DNA from: Actinocatenispora rupis
GTDB taxonomy: Bacteria > Actinomycetota > Actinomycetes > Mycobacteriales > Micromonosporaceae
Assembly (NCBI RefSeq): GCF_016861975.1
Contig: NZ_BOMB01000008.1
Span: 174,152-238,151, forward strand
DNA: 64,000 nucleotides
Direction: 5' to 3'
Part shown: positions 7,145 through 15,955 of the stretch, piece after piece
Layout of the letters: each line of letters starts with the position of its first letter
How positions within the stretch are numbered: the first letter of the stretch is position 1
The notes under the pieces: model-generated
What the model was told of the DNA's origin: nothing
The model's input: the letters and a program-made list of their open reading frames with translations, nothing else
Database searches by the model: none
Translations under genes and position numbers: made by a program

Positions 7145-9241
7145 TCAGGGCGTCAGCGTCGTGCCGGTGTGCACCCGCTCGCCGTCCGGCGGGAAAGCGT
7201 GCCGCGCGACGTCGTCCTCCACGCACCCGGCGTGCAGCAGGTACGATCCGGCGCCGAACGCGGCGGGCGCCAGCGCGAGCGATCCGCCGCTGAACCGCGC
7301 TCCGACCGCCGTGTACCGGTTGGTTCCGGCGGACAGCGCGACGTGTGCCGTGCCGGCCACCGTACGACTGTCGTATGTGGACAGTGCGACGCTCACGGTG
7401 CCCGAGCCGGTGCCCCGGGAGACCAGCGCGCCGGTCGCGTTCGTACCGGAAAGCGTTGCGCCGCCACCGATCGAGAGCCGCTGGTCCCGTGCGGCGGTGA
7501 GCACGAACCCGGTGTCGGTGTACGTTCCGCCGCGCACCACCACGTCCCCCGCGAACGACATCGGCGCGCCCTTCGCCGTCCCCGTCACGGTGCAGTCCGT
7601 CAGGTACACGGTGCCGGTGCCGTGGAACTCGAAGCCGCTCGCATCCGGGAACACGCACCGGTCGAAGTGCACCGGTACGTTCACCGGCGTCTGTACGACC
7701 ACGTTCGCCGAGGCGGTGTCGAACGTGCAGCCGCTGATGACGTTCGGCCGGGACGAGCGCGACGACGTCTTCGCCACCGCCAGCGTCCGCCCGACGCAGC
7801 CGCGCATCTGGAGCCCGTCCGCGTTCACCACGAACGTGCCGCGCGGGTCGAACGTGTCGCGCGCGACGACCCGCACGTCCTCCAGCGTCAGGTCGGTGAT
7901 CCTCGTACTCACGGTCAACCAGGACAGGACGTGCCGCCGGATCGTGAACCGCTTCGCCGACTGCCCCCAGTCCGCGCCGCTGTTCGCGATGTCCATCAGC
8001 CCCGAACATCCCGTGTACACGATGTCGTGCTCGTACTGGCCGTGCGTGGTGAACGGGTTCCCGCCGGCGTCGTCGCCGTCCCCGTGGCAGTTCGTCACGT
8101 AGCAGTAGCCGGCGTTGACGAAGTCGCACAGGTGCCGCGCGTTCGAGGTGTGGCAGTCCTCGACGTGCCCGTACAGGCAGTAGATGTTCTGCGTCAGGTA
8201 GCCGGCGCCGCCGTAGAAGACGGTCGGCGGGTTCTTCAGGCTGCACCGCGCGGTGCGGAAGAACGTGCACCAGCGCCGCATCACGACCGGCCAGAACGTC
8301 CCCGTCGCCTGGATGTCCGCCACGTCCGCCCGCACCGCGTACTCGAACGCGACCGGGTGCGATCCCGTGTACTCGTCCGGATCCGGCTTCGGCCAGTCCG
8401 ACTCCCCGTACTCCGTGAACGGTCCCGAACCGACGAACACCATGTTCCGTACGGTCACGTCCTGCACCGGCGCGACCCGGGTCCACGTGAACGTCCGGCC
8501 CGCCGCGAACCCCCACCCGTTCTGGTAGTTCACGCGGATGTGCGTGCCGTCCACGATCTCGGTCACCCGCACGAGCTTCTGCAGCTCCCGCTCGTACGTC
8601 CCGGCGAGCCGGTTCACCTCCACCGTGTACCAGTCGCCGACGGTGAAGGCGCCGGAGTCGGCGACCGGGAACACGTCGGACAGCTCGGCGATCGGCTCGG
8701 TGGTGGTGACGTCGGTGCCCTTCGCGGCGACGGTGCCGCGGAAGTAGAGCACCGCGCCGAACGGGTTGTCGTGCGTGTTGCGCTCGATCCCCTCGGTGGT
8801 GACGCGGTGCCCGCCGAAGTCCAGGTCGATCCCGCTGCGCCCGAACGTGTGCCGCCGCGTGAAGTTCAGCGCGGTCCGCGCCACCACCCGGGCCACCGCC
8901 GGATCGCGTACCAGGGCGTCGAGCGCGTCGTCCGCCGCCGTGTCCGCGCCGAACACCCCGAACCGCCGGAAGTCCACGGTCCCGTCGTGCAGCGCGACCC
9001 ACCGACCCTTTCCCTTGGTACGCAAGGGCTCCAGTACGGTGCCGCCGTTGCCGTCCGCGCCCGATCCGGCGTCCCACCGGTACGCCCCGCCGCCGCCGTC
9101 ACCGACCTTCCGGTACCCGCCGACGAGCGCCACCACGCCGTCCGGCGGCGCCGCGGCGCCGCGAAGTTCCGCCACCGTTCCGTACCGCCGGACCACCTGT
9201 CCCACGGCCGCCACCTTCCCCACGCCAGTCCCGCCGACCAC
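7145..9241 (-). CDS. beta-helix paralogue without signal peptide
   Basis: Up to 698 residues, aligning along its whole length with the Tat-exported neighbour, including the Cys/His cluster and the C-terminal GAGSYLLH region. Near-identical DNA around 8630-8730 and 6385-6485 indicates recent duplication or gene conversion. An in-frame TGA lies 36 nt upstream of GTG 9241, and no Tat or Sec signal can be encoded in this frame. The true start may be GTG 9205, preceded by GGGAAGG, giving 686 residues. It is therefore predicted cytoplasmic, or exported by another route. It has an insertion relative to its paralogue (EYGESDWPKPDPDEYTG). A good sigma-70-like promoter lies at 9317-9345. Function unknown. 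Confidence 0.72.
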   Translation of the reverse strand: MVGGTGVGKVAAVGQVVRRYGTVAELRGAAAPPDGVVALVGGYRKVGDGGGGAYRWDAGSGADGNGGTVLEPLRTKGKGRWVALHDGTVDFRRFGVFGADTAADDALDALVRDPAVARVVARTALNFTRRHTFGRSGIDLDFGGHRVTTEGIERNTHDNPFGAVLYFRGTVAAKGTDVTTTEPIAELSDVFPVADSGAFTVGDWYTVEVNRLAGTYERELQKLVRVTEIVDGTHIRVNYQNGWGFAAGRTFTWTRVAPVQDVTVRNMVFVGSGPFTEYGESDWPKPDPDEYTGSHPVAFEYAVRADVADIQATGTFWPVVMRRWCTFFRTARCSLKNPPTVFYGGAGYLTQNIYCLYGHVEDCHTSNARHLCDFVNAGYCYVTNCHGDGDDAGGNPFTTHGQYEHDIVYTGCSGLMDIANSGADWGQSAKRFTIRRHVLSWLTVSTRITDLTLEDVRVVARDTFDPRGTFVVNADGLQMRGCVGRTLAVAKTSSRSSRPNVISGCTFDTASANVVVQTPVNVPVHFDRCVFPDASGFEFHGTGTVYLTDCTVTGTAKGAPMSFAGDVVVRGGTYTDTGFVLTAARDQRLSIGGGATLSGTNATGALVSRGTGSGTVSVALSTYDSRTVAGTAHVALSAGTNRYTAVGARFSGGSLALAPAAFGAGSYLLHAGCVEDDVARHAFPPDGERVHTGTTLTP

Positions 9242-9316
9242 GGTGCGGACCCCAGCGACCCGCCAGCTGGTCGCTCATAGAAAACTCTGTTCGCCAAAGC
9301 CGAACAACGAAACGTA

Positions 9317-9345
9317 AACCTAGGCCACGCCCCCACCCACGTCAA
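9317..9345 (-). promoter_or_regulatory. promoter of the signal-less beta-helix gene
   Basis: On the minus strand TTGACG (9345-9340) and TAGGTT (9322-9317) are separated by 17 nt, an excellent housekeeping-sigma match. The CCTAGGTTT core recurs just upstream of the SARP gene at 15928-15935. Confidence 0.65.
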
Positions 9346-9569
9346 CACCCGACCCCGCACCTCCCGGACCCCCGTTCCCGCCCGCAGAACCCCCGGTCCG
9401 CCGCAGGTACCGAAGCCTCCGCCGGCGCCCAGGGGAACGATCACCCGGAACGGCGCCGCCGGTGCCCCGGGGCGACCGAGGTGCCGGGTGGATGGAGCCG
9501 AGTTCGGTTGGCGCACAAGGGATGTGGAGCGTACGGGAGGGCGCGTCCCGCTCCCTCCACGAACCGCAA

Positions 9570-9615
9570 AGGGCGTGGCCCGGCCGGCTAAACCGGGACT
9601 CAACCGCCACGCCCT
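9570..9615. promoter_or_regulatory. inverted repeat upstream of the lanthipeptide precursor
   Basis: AGGGCGTGGC (9570-9579) and GCCACGCCCT (9606-9615) are perfect complements around a 26-nt loop, ending 58 nt before the precursor start. It may be an operator or a 5'-UTR hairpin. The rest of 9242-9569 has no gene that I can support. Confidence 0.5.
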
Positions 9616-9672
9616 ACCGTGACCCCGGCCCGACACACAGTGGGGCACCGGTACCGGAAAGGGGACACACCC

Positions 9673-9879
9673 ATGCCCGTCACCGAGATCGTCCGTGCCT
9701 GGACGGACACCGACTTCCGCGCGACGCTCGCGTCGCACGAGCGGGAGTACGCCCTCGACCACCCGTCCGGCTCCATCGGCGCCGAGCTGGACCAGATCCT
9801 CGGCATCTTCGACCCGGACAGTACGAGCACGAGCAGCGCCGGGTGCAGCCAGTGGAGCGGCGGCCTCTGCTGCTGCTGA
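9673..9879 (+). CDS. class II lanthipeptide precursor peptide
   Basis: 68 residues, ATG 9673 with AAAGGGG upstream. The acidic, helical leader (residues 1 to about 48; ELDQILGIF near its end) is typical of LanM substrates. The C-terminal core contains SAGCSQWSGGLCCC preceded by a Ser/Thr run, giving about eight Ser/Thr and four Cys, the last three contiguous at the C-terminus. It lies 53 nt upstream of a LanM gene in the same direction. The expected product has up to four (methyl)lanthionine rings. I do not recognise the core as a known lantibiotic. The leader cleavage site is not obvious; there is no GG or GA double-glycine site directly before the Ser/Thr run. Confidence 0.85.
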   Translation: MPVTEIVRAWTDTDFRATLASHEREYALDHPSGSIGAELDQILGIFDPDSTSTSSAGCSQWSGGLCCC

Positions 9880-9885
9880 CCGAGA

Positions 9886-9913
9886 GGGTGCCGGGCGGAT
9901 CCGTCCGGCACCC
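9886..9913 (+). terminator. attenuator-like hairpin between precursor and LanM
   Basis: GGGTGCCGG (9886-9894) pairs perfectly with CCGGCACCC (9905-9913), and the loop holds the palindrome CGGATCCG. It follows the precursor stop immediately and precedes the LanM ribosome binding site. It probably terminates partially or stabilises the precursor mRNA so that more precursor than enzyme is made. Confidence 0.6.
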
Positions 9914-9932
9914 GAGCCGAGGAGGACCGCGC

Positions 9933-12900
9933 ATGCCCGCTGCCCCGACCCGCGCCGCGTCCCTCGCGGAGCGCCGCCGTACGCCCGGCCCGGACCGTGC
10001 CACCGCCAGCGCCGACAACGCCGCCCCGGGGATCGCCGTAGCCGCAACGGATTCCCGGTCGGAGAAGGCCGCGCGCCGGCTGGACCGGTGGCGCGCGCAA
10101 CCCCCGTTCGACACGTACTGGGCGGAACGGTTGCGCGCCGACGCCCTCACCGAGGAGGAGCTGCGCGCGCTGCTCGCCGAACCGGACGAGGCGCTCGCCG
10201 CCCGGCTCGGCGACCCCGGGTGGGTGCGGGACCTGGCCGCCGCGTACGAGGAGGAGCCGCCGCCGCAGTCGGACGAGCCGCTCACTCCGATCCTCGATCC
10301 GGTACTCGCCCGGGCACGCGCCCGGCTGGCGACCGAACTGTCCGATGTGGACGGTGCCGGGAGGTACGTGGAGCTGCTGTACCCGCCGCTGCCGCACCAG
10401 CTCAACCACGTGGTGACGCGCTGCCTGGTACTGGAGCTGAACATCGCGCGGCTGCTCGACGACCTGCCGGGGGAGACACCGGAGGAACGCTTCGCCGCGT
10501 TCCGGGTACGGCTGCGCGACCCGGCGTACCGGCGGCACCTGCTGGGAGAGTACCCGGTGCTGTTCCGGCTGGCGGCGACGATCGCGGACCAGTGGGTGAC
10601 GACGAGCGCCACGTTCGTGCGGCGGCTGCTGGCGGACCGCGCCGACCTGACCCGCACGTTCGGCGAACTCGGTGCCGTGACGGCGATCCGGACCGGGCTG
10701 GGCGACGCGCACCGCGGCGGGCAGACGGTGTCCACAGTGGACTTCGCGGGCGGGGTGACGCTGGTGTACAAGCCGCGGCCGGTCGCCGTGGACGTGCACT
10801 TCCAGGACCTGCTGCGCTGGCTGGACCGTACCGGCGCCACGCCGGGCTTCCGCACGCTGACCTACCTGGACCGCGGCACGTACGGCTGGTCGGAGTTCGT
10901 CCGGCCGGCGCCGGCGAGCGGACCCGACGGGCTGCACCGCTTCTACCACCGGCAGGGTGGGCTGCTCGCGCTGCTACATGTGTTGTGCGCCAACGACTTC
11001 CACGCCGAGAACCTGATCGCCGCCGGCGAGCACCCCGTCCTCATCGACCTGGAGTCGCTGATCCAACCCGACCTCCTGGTACGCGCGGACGGCGCGCCCG
11101 AGGCCGAACTCCTCGCCGTCAACGCCGCGGCCGCCTCCGTACTCCGGATCGGGTTGCTGCCGTTCCAGGCGTGGCAGACCGCGTCCGGCAGCAGCGTCGA
11201 CGTGAGCGGGTTGGGCGGCGGCGCCGGGGACCGCCTCACCCCGATCGCCCTGCCGTACCTGGCGGAGGAGGGCACCGACCGGATGAGCGTGCGGCTCCGC
11301 CGGCAGACGATGGGCCGCCCCGCCAACCGCCCCGTCGACGACGGAACCACACTCCGGGTACTCGACTACGCCGACGACATCGTCGCCGGCTTCACCGAGG
11401 TGTACCAGGTGTGCGCGGAGCGGCGGGACGACCTTCTCGCGCCCGGCGGCCCGGTCACCGCGTTCACCGGCGACGAGGTGCGCGTCATCCTGCGCGCCAC
11501 CATGCAGTACGAGATGCTGCGGCACACCGCGTACCACCCGGACGTGCTGCGCGACGGGCTGGAACTCGACCGGCACCTCGACCGGTTGTGGAAGGACGTG
11601 GCGCGGCGGCCCGCGCTCGCCGCGGCCGTCGAGCACGAGCGCGCCGACCTGTGGCGGCACGACATCCCCGTGTTCACCGCCCGTACCGACGAGACGGACC
11701 TGCGCGCGTCCACCGGCGCGCCGCTGCCCGGCCTCGTCGGCGCCAGCGGCCTCGCGAACGTCACCGCACGGCTGCGCGGACTCGGCCCCGACGACCTCGC
11801 CCGGCAACGCTGGCTCATCCGCGGCGCGCTCGCCACCACCGCCGTCGACGTCCGCGGCGTCGAGTACCCCGGGTACCGGCCGCCGCCGCTGCGGGCCGAC
11901 GCCGCACCCGACCGGCTCGTGGCGCACGCCGACCGGATCGGCCGGTACCTCGCCGGCATCGCGTACCGGAGCGACGGGGCGGCGGAATGGCTTGGCGTGC
12001 AGTCGAACCAGGGCGAGAACTGGTCGCTCAGCCCGCTCGGCGCCGACCTCTTCCACGGGCTGTCCGGCATCGCGCTGTTCCTCGCCCACCTCGGCGCCAC
12101 CACCGGCGAGCGCGCGCACACCGCGCTCGCCCGCGACGCGTTCGCCACCGCACGCTCCCAGGTCGCGCGGGACATGGTCGGCAAGGTCGGCGGCATGGCC
12201 GGGCTCGGCGGCCTCGTGTACGCCGCCACCCACCTCGGCGTCCTCTGGGACGACCCCGGCCTGCTCGACTACGCCGCCTCGCTCGTACCGGCGATCGCCG
12301 CCGACGCCGCCCGCGACACCCGGTACGACTTCGTCGCCGGATCGGCCGGCTCCATCGCCGGACTCGCCGCCCTCGCCGCCGTACGCCCCGGCGGTGCGCT
12401 CACGGACGCGCTCGCCGCCTGCGCCGACGCGCTCGTCCGCGGCGCCCGGCCCGCGGGCTCGGGCGCCGCCTGGCTCGGCACCGTCATGGTCGAGGAACGC
12501 GTCGCCGACGTACCGATGGCGGGCGTCTCGCACGGCGCCGCCGGCATCGTCTGGCCCCTCCTGCTCGCCGCCGGCACCCTCGGCGACACCCGCTGCACCG
12601 ACACCGCGCGCGCCGGCCTCGCGTACGAGCGGGACCTGTTCCTGCCCGCCGCCGGCAACTGGCAGGACGTCCGCCGCGGCGGCAGCGGACCGGGCGGCAC
12701 CCTCGTCGCGTGGTGCGCCGGCGCCGCCGGGATCGGCATCTCGCGGCTGCTCTCCCTGCCCCACCTCGACACCCCCGACGTACGCGCGGACCTCGACACC
12801 GCCCTCGACACCACCCGCCGCCGCGGCTTCGGCATGAACCACTCCCTCTGCCACGGCGACCTCGGCAACCTCGACCTGCTGCTCCTCGCCGCCGACCGGC

Positions 12901-13118
12901 TCCACCGCGCGGACCTCGCCGCCGAAGTACGGCTGCGGGCCGGATCCGTCCTCGACTCCATCGACGCGGACGGCTGGATCTGCGGCGTACCAACGGGAGT
13001 GGAGGCACCCGGGCTGATGACCGGGCTCGCCGGCACCGGGCTGCAACTGCTGCGCCTCGCCGACCCGACCCGGATCCCTTCCGTGCTCGCCTTCGAACCC
13101 CCGCGCCTCGCTCCATAG
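9933..13118 (+). CDS. lanM: class II lanthipeptide synthetase LanM
   Basis: 1061 residues. ATG 9933 has AGGAGG 7 nt upstream. The N-terminal dehydratase (about 80-640, lipid-kinase-like fold) phosphorylates and eliminates Ser/Thr of the precursor; visible motifs are TLVYKPR, NDFHAEN and LIDLESL. The C-terminal LanC-like cyclase (about 690-1060) joins Cys thiols to dehydro-residues, and its zinc ligands are present (WCAG with Cys928; CHG with Cys973/His974), together with SHGAAG and GLAGTG barrel motifs. The product is installed in the cell and would need export. No LanT transporter/protease, LanP or immunity gene is seen next to it. It is convergent with the SARP regulator, 55 nt away. Confidence 0.95.
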   Translation: MPAAPTRAASLAERRRTPGPDRATASADNAAPGIAVAATDSRSEKAARRLDRWRAQPPFDTYWAERLRADALTEEELRALLAEPDEALAARLGDPGWVRDLAAAYEEEPPPQSDEPLTPILDPVLARARARLATELSDVDGAGRYVELLYPPLPHQLNHVVTRCLVLELNIARLLDDLPGETPEERFAAFRVRLRDPAYRRHLLGEYPVLFRLAATIADQWVTTSATFVRRLLADRADLTRTFGELGAVTAIRTGLGDAHRGGQTVSTVDFAGGVTLVYKPRPVAVDVHFQDLLRWLDRTGATPGFRTLTYLDRGTYGWSEFVRPAPASGPDGLHRFYHRQGGLLALLHVLCANDFHAENLIAAGEHPVLIDLESLIQPDLLVRADGAPEAELLAVNAAAASVLRIGLLPFQAWQTASGSSVDVSGLGGGAGDRLTPIALPYLAEEGTDRMSVRLRRQTMGRPANRPVDDGTTLRVLDYADDIVAGFTEVYQVCAERRDDLLAPGGPVTAFTGDEVRVILRATMQYEMLRHTAYHPDVLRDGLELDRHLDRLWKDVARRPALAAAVEHERADLWRHDIPVFTARTDETDLRASTGAPLPGLVGASGLANVTARLRGLGPDDLARQRWLIRGALATTAVDVRGVEYPGYRPPPLRADAAPDRLVAHADRIGRYLAGIAYRSDGAAEWLGVQSNQGENWSLSPLGADLFHGLSGIALFLAHLGATTGERAHTALARDAFATARSQVARDMVGKVGGMAGLGGLVYAATHLGVLWDDPGLLDYAASLVPAIAADAARDTRYDFVAGSAGSIAGLAALAAVRPGGALTDALAACADALVRGARPAGSGAAWLGTVMVEERVADVPMAGVSHGAAGIVWPLLLAAGTLGDTRCTDTARAGLAYERDLFLPAAGNWQDVRRGGSGPGGTLVAWCAGAAGIGISRLLSLPHLDTPDVRADLDTALDTTRRRGFGMNHSLCHGDLGNLDLLLLAADRLHRADLAAEVRLRAGSVLDSIDADGWICGVPTGVEAPGLMTGLAGTGLQLLRLADPTRIPSVLAFEPPRLAP

Positions 13119-13173
13119 TGGACGGACATCCGGGTGGTCACCCGGAGGGCCAGTGTGATTCGCGGGAGCGACG

Positions 13174-15921
13174 TCAGCCGTCGGCGAGGGCCGTCGCCCG
13201 CTCCCGGCGGCGTGCCGCGGCGGCCGGATGCCCTGCGGCGTCGAGGATGTCGGCGAGCCGGCGCAGCGCCTCGGCCTCGCCGAGCCGGTGCCCGACGTCG
13301 CGACAGGTGACGACGGCGCGGCGGAGCCAGCCGACCGCGGGGCCGGTGTCGCCGGCGCGGTACCGCGCCCAGCCGAGGTTGATCATGACGAGTCCGGCGA
13401 GGTGGTGCCGGTCGAGCCGGCGCGCCAGGTCGAGCGCCTCCTCGTGGCAGCGCACGGCCCGCTTGGTGTCACCCAGATCCAGGTACACCAGGCCGATGTT
13501 GTCGAGCGTCGAGCTGGCCTTCACCTCGTCGCCCAGCCGGCGCCGGATGGCCAGGCTGGTACGCAGGCAGGTGAGCGCCGCCGTCGGCCGTCCGGTACGG
13601 CGGTGCGCCAGCCCGAGGTTGTTCCACGCGCCGGCGGCACCGCCCTCGTCGTCGAGCGTCCGGTACAGGTCGAGGCTGCGGCGCAGGCAGTCGACGGCCG
13701 AGGCGTCGTCGCCCTGCCGCAGGTACGCGGCGCCCAGCCGGCTCAGCGCCGTCGCCTCCGCACCCCGGTCCCCGGTACGCCGGGCCGCGTCGAGCACGAG
13801 GTGGCCGACGGCTTCGGCTTCCCCGTCGTACCCCCAGACGGTGAGGTAGCTGGCGAGCGTGGAGCCGAGGCGGGTCGCGTCGCGGCGCAGCGAGGGGACG
13901 GCGGCGGCGCGGCGGGTGAGTTCGCGGGCGTTGCCGCGCTCGGCGTCCAGCCAGCGGCGCGCGGCGTCCGGCCCCCCGAACTCCGGCCCCGCGTACCCCC
14001 GGCCGTCGGTGACCGTACCGACGAGTCGGGCGGCCCGGTCGGCGGCGTCGGCGTACCAGGCGACGAGCCGGCGCAGTGCCGCGGACCGGTCGGCCGGCGT
14101 CTCGTCCGCCGCGGCGCGCTCCGCGGCGTACAGGGCGGCCAGGTCGTGCATCCGGTAGCGGCCGGGCTCCCGCGCCTCCACCAGGTGCGCCGCGAGAAGC
14201 CGCTCCGCCAACGGATCCGCCGCGCCGTCGCCCGCCCGGTCGCCCGGCGCCACGCCCAGCAGTACGCCGAAGGTGGTGGGGGAGTGCTCGCGCAGCCCGG
14301 TGTCGGCGAGCAACCGCCACACCCGTGCGGCGGCCCGGTCGGCCGGGTCGGCGCTGTCGGCCAGCATCCGGTACCCGGCCTCGAACGCGGTCCGTACCGC
14401 CAGGTCGTCGATCTGCAGCTCGTCGAGCCGGCGGCGCTCGTTGGACAGCCGGGCCACCAACGCGGCCGGATCGGCGGTACGGAGCCGGGCCGCCACGATC
14501 CGCAGCGCCAGCGGTACGCCGTCGCACAGTCCGGCCAGCGTCGCCAGCGTCGCCCGCGGTACGCCGCCGGTCAGCGCCGCCAGCAGCCCCACCGCGTCGC
14601 CCGCCGCGAGCGGCCCCACCTCGCAGGTCGCGGCCGCGTCCAGGGTCGGCAGCGTACGGCGGCTCGTCACCACCGCCGCGCAGCCCGGACCCGCCGGCAG
14701 CAGCGGCCGGACCTGCGCCGCCGAGCCCGCGTCGTCCAGTACCACGAGGATCCGGCGATTCGCCAGCACCGACCGGTACGCCGCGCTCGCCTCCGCCACC
14801 GACGCCGGCGGCCGCGCCACACCCACCGCGCGCAGCAGCGCCGCCAGCACCTCCGCCGGCGACACCGGGTCCGCGCCCGAGCCGCGCAGATCCGCGTACA
14901 GGGTGCCGTCCGGGTAGCGGGCACGCAGCGCATGACCGACCCGTACGGCCAGGGCCGACTTGCCACAGCCGCCCATCCCCGTCAACAGGCACACGCCGAC
15001 CCGGTGCGCGCGGCGCGCCTCCCGCAACGCCCGGCGTACCGCGGTGATCTCGCGGCGCCGACCCACGAACGGCACCGCCGCCGGCGGCAACTGTGCCGGT
15101 ACCGGGGAAACCGTTGCGCGGGAAGGGTTCCGGCGCGTCGGCGCGGCCCGCATCCCCGGTCCGCGCGGCGTACGCCGATGGCCCCGCGGGGCATCCGAAC
15201 CCAGCTCCCGGCCCAGCGCCCGCGCCGCGTCGCCGGGCCCGATCCCCAACTCCGCCGCCAACGCCCGCCCCAACCTCCGGTACGCCTGCACCGCCTCCGA
15301 CCGGTGCCCCGACGCCAGCAACCCGCGGATCAGCCGTACGTGCAGCTCCTCGCGTACCGGATGGGCCGCCGCCAGCTCGCGCACCCGCGGCGGCACCAGA
15401 TCCGGCCGGCCCAGCGCGAACTGCGCGTCCGCCCAGCACTCGACCGCCTCCAGGCGGGCACGTTCGAGCCGGTCCACGGCGAGCCGCACCCGCGGCGTCC
15501 GCGGCACCCCCGCCAGCGCCGGCCCCCGCCACAGCCCGATCGCCTCAGCCAACACGTCCGCCGCGGCCGTCGGGTCCGCGCCCAGCCGCTCCCGGCCCGC
15601 CGCCGCCAGCGCCTCGAACCGCCCCGCGTCGACCTCGTCCGCCGCCACCGCCAGCAGATACCCCGTCGTCCCGGTACGCAGCACCAGCCCGGCCGGGTCG
15701 TCGATCAGCCGGCGCACCCGATGCACGTACACCTGGACGAGCTTGCGCGCGGTGGCCGGCGGGCTGCCCGCCCACAGCTCGTCCACCAGCGCCTCCGGGG
15801 CGACCGGCCGGCCCGCCCCGAGCAGCAGTACCGCCAGCAGCGTCCGCCACTTCGCCGCACCGACACCCCGCCAGCCGGCCGGCCCGCACACCTCGACGTC
15901 ACCCAGAATCCGGTACCGCAT
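13174..15921 (-). CDS. SARP-family regulator with NB-ARC and TPR domains (AfsR-like)
   Basis: 915 residues. An OmpR-type winged helix (1-95) and bacterial transcriptional activation domain (about 98-245) form the SARP module. A linker leads to an NB-ARC/STAND ATPase (about 285-560) with Walker A GMGGCGKSAL and Walker B ILVVLDDAG, then TPR repeats (about 650-900). Such proteins activate secondary-metabolite or developmental genes in actinomycetes, with the ATPase/TPR part sensing a signal. The ATG at 15921 has no ribosome binding site but lies 6 nt after a TAGGTT -10 box, so it is probably leaderless. Its position beside lanA-lanM makes it a candidate regulator of them, which is inferred from location and a shared promoter core. 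Confidence 0.9.
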   Translation of the reverse strand: MRYRILGDVEVCGPAGWRGVGAAKWRTLLAVLLLGAGRPVAPEALVDELWAGSPPATARKLVQVYVHRVRRLIDDPAGLVLRTGTTGYLLAVAADEVDAGRFEALAAAGRERLGADPTAAADVLAEAIGLWRGPALAGVPRTPRVRLAVDRLERARLEAVECWADAQFALGRPDLVPPRVRELAAAHPVREELHVRLIRGLLASGHRSEAVQAYRRLGRALAAELGIGPGDAARALGRELGSDAPRGHRRTPRGPGMRAAPTRRNPSRATVSPVPAQLPPAAVPFVGRRREITAVRRALREARRAHRVGVCLLTGMGGCGKSALAVRVGHALRARYPDGTLYADLRGSGADPVSPAEVLAALLRAVGVARPPASVAEASAAYRSVLANRRILVVLDDAGSAAQVRPLLPAGPGCAAVVTSRRTLPTLDAAATCEVGPLAAGDAVGLLAALTGGVPRATLATLAGLCDGVPLALRIVAARLRTADPAALVARLSNERRRLDELQIDDLAVRTAFEAGYRMLADSADPADRAAARVWRLLADTGLREHSPTTFGVLLGVAPGDRAGDGAADPLAERLLAAHLVEAREPGRYRMHDLAALYAAERAAADETPADRSAALRRLVAWYADAADRAARLVGTVTDGRGYAGPEFGGPDAARRWLDAERGNARELTRRAAAVPSLRRDATRLGSTLASYLTVWGYDGEAEAVGHLVLDAARRTGDRGAEATALSRLGAAYLRQGDDASAVDCLRRSLDLYRTLDDEGGAAGAWNNLGLAHRRTGRPTAALTCLRTSLAIRRRLGDEVKASSTLDNIGLVYLDLGDTKRAVRCHEEALDLARRLDRHHLAGLVMINLGWARYRAGDTGPAVGWLRRAVVTCRDVGHRLGEAEALRRLADILDAAGHPAAAARRRERATALADG

Positions 15922-15927
15922 CCCGCA

Positions 15928-15933
15928 AACCTA
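15928..15933 (-). promoter_or_regulatory. -10 element for leaderless SARP mRNA
   Basis: TAGGTT on the minus strand, 6 nt before the ATG at 15921, sits in a 12-mer (CGCAAACCTAGG on the plus strand, 15924-15935) that matches 9313-9324 at 11 of 12 positions. No convincing -35 is seen. Confidence 0.55.
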
Positions 15934-15955
15934 GGTTCCCCGACCCGCGCCGGCC

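Noticed and set aside
3344..9280. 1978-codon plus-strand open frame
   Set aside because: It is antisense to the L,D-transpeptidase and both beta-helix genes, with Arg/Pro/His-rich translation and no domains; it results from high G+C third positions.
9695..13849. 1384-codon frame overlapping LanM
   Set aside because: Low-complexity Arg/Ala/Pro translation in the wrong frame of lanA-lanM.
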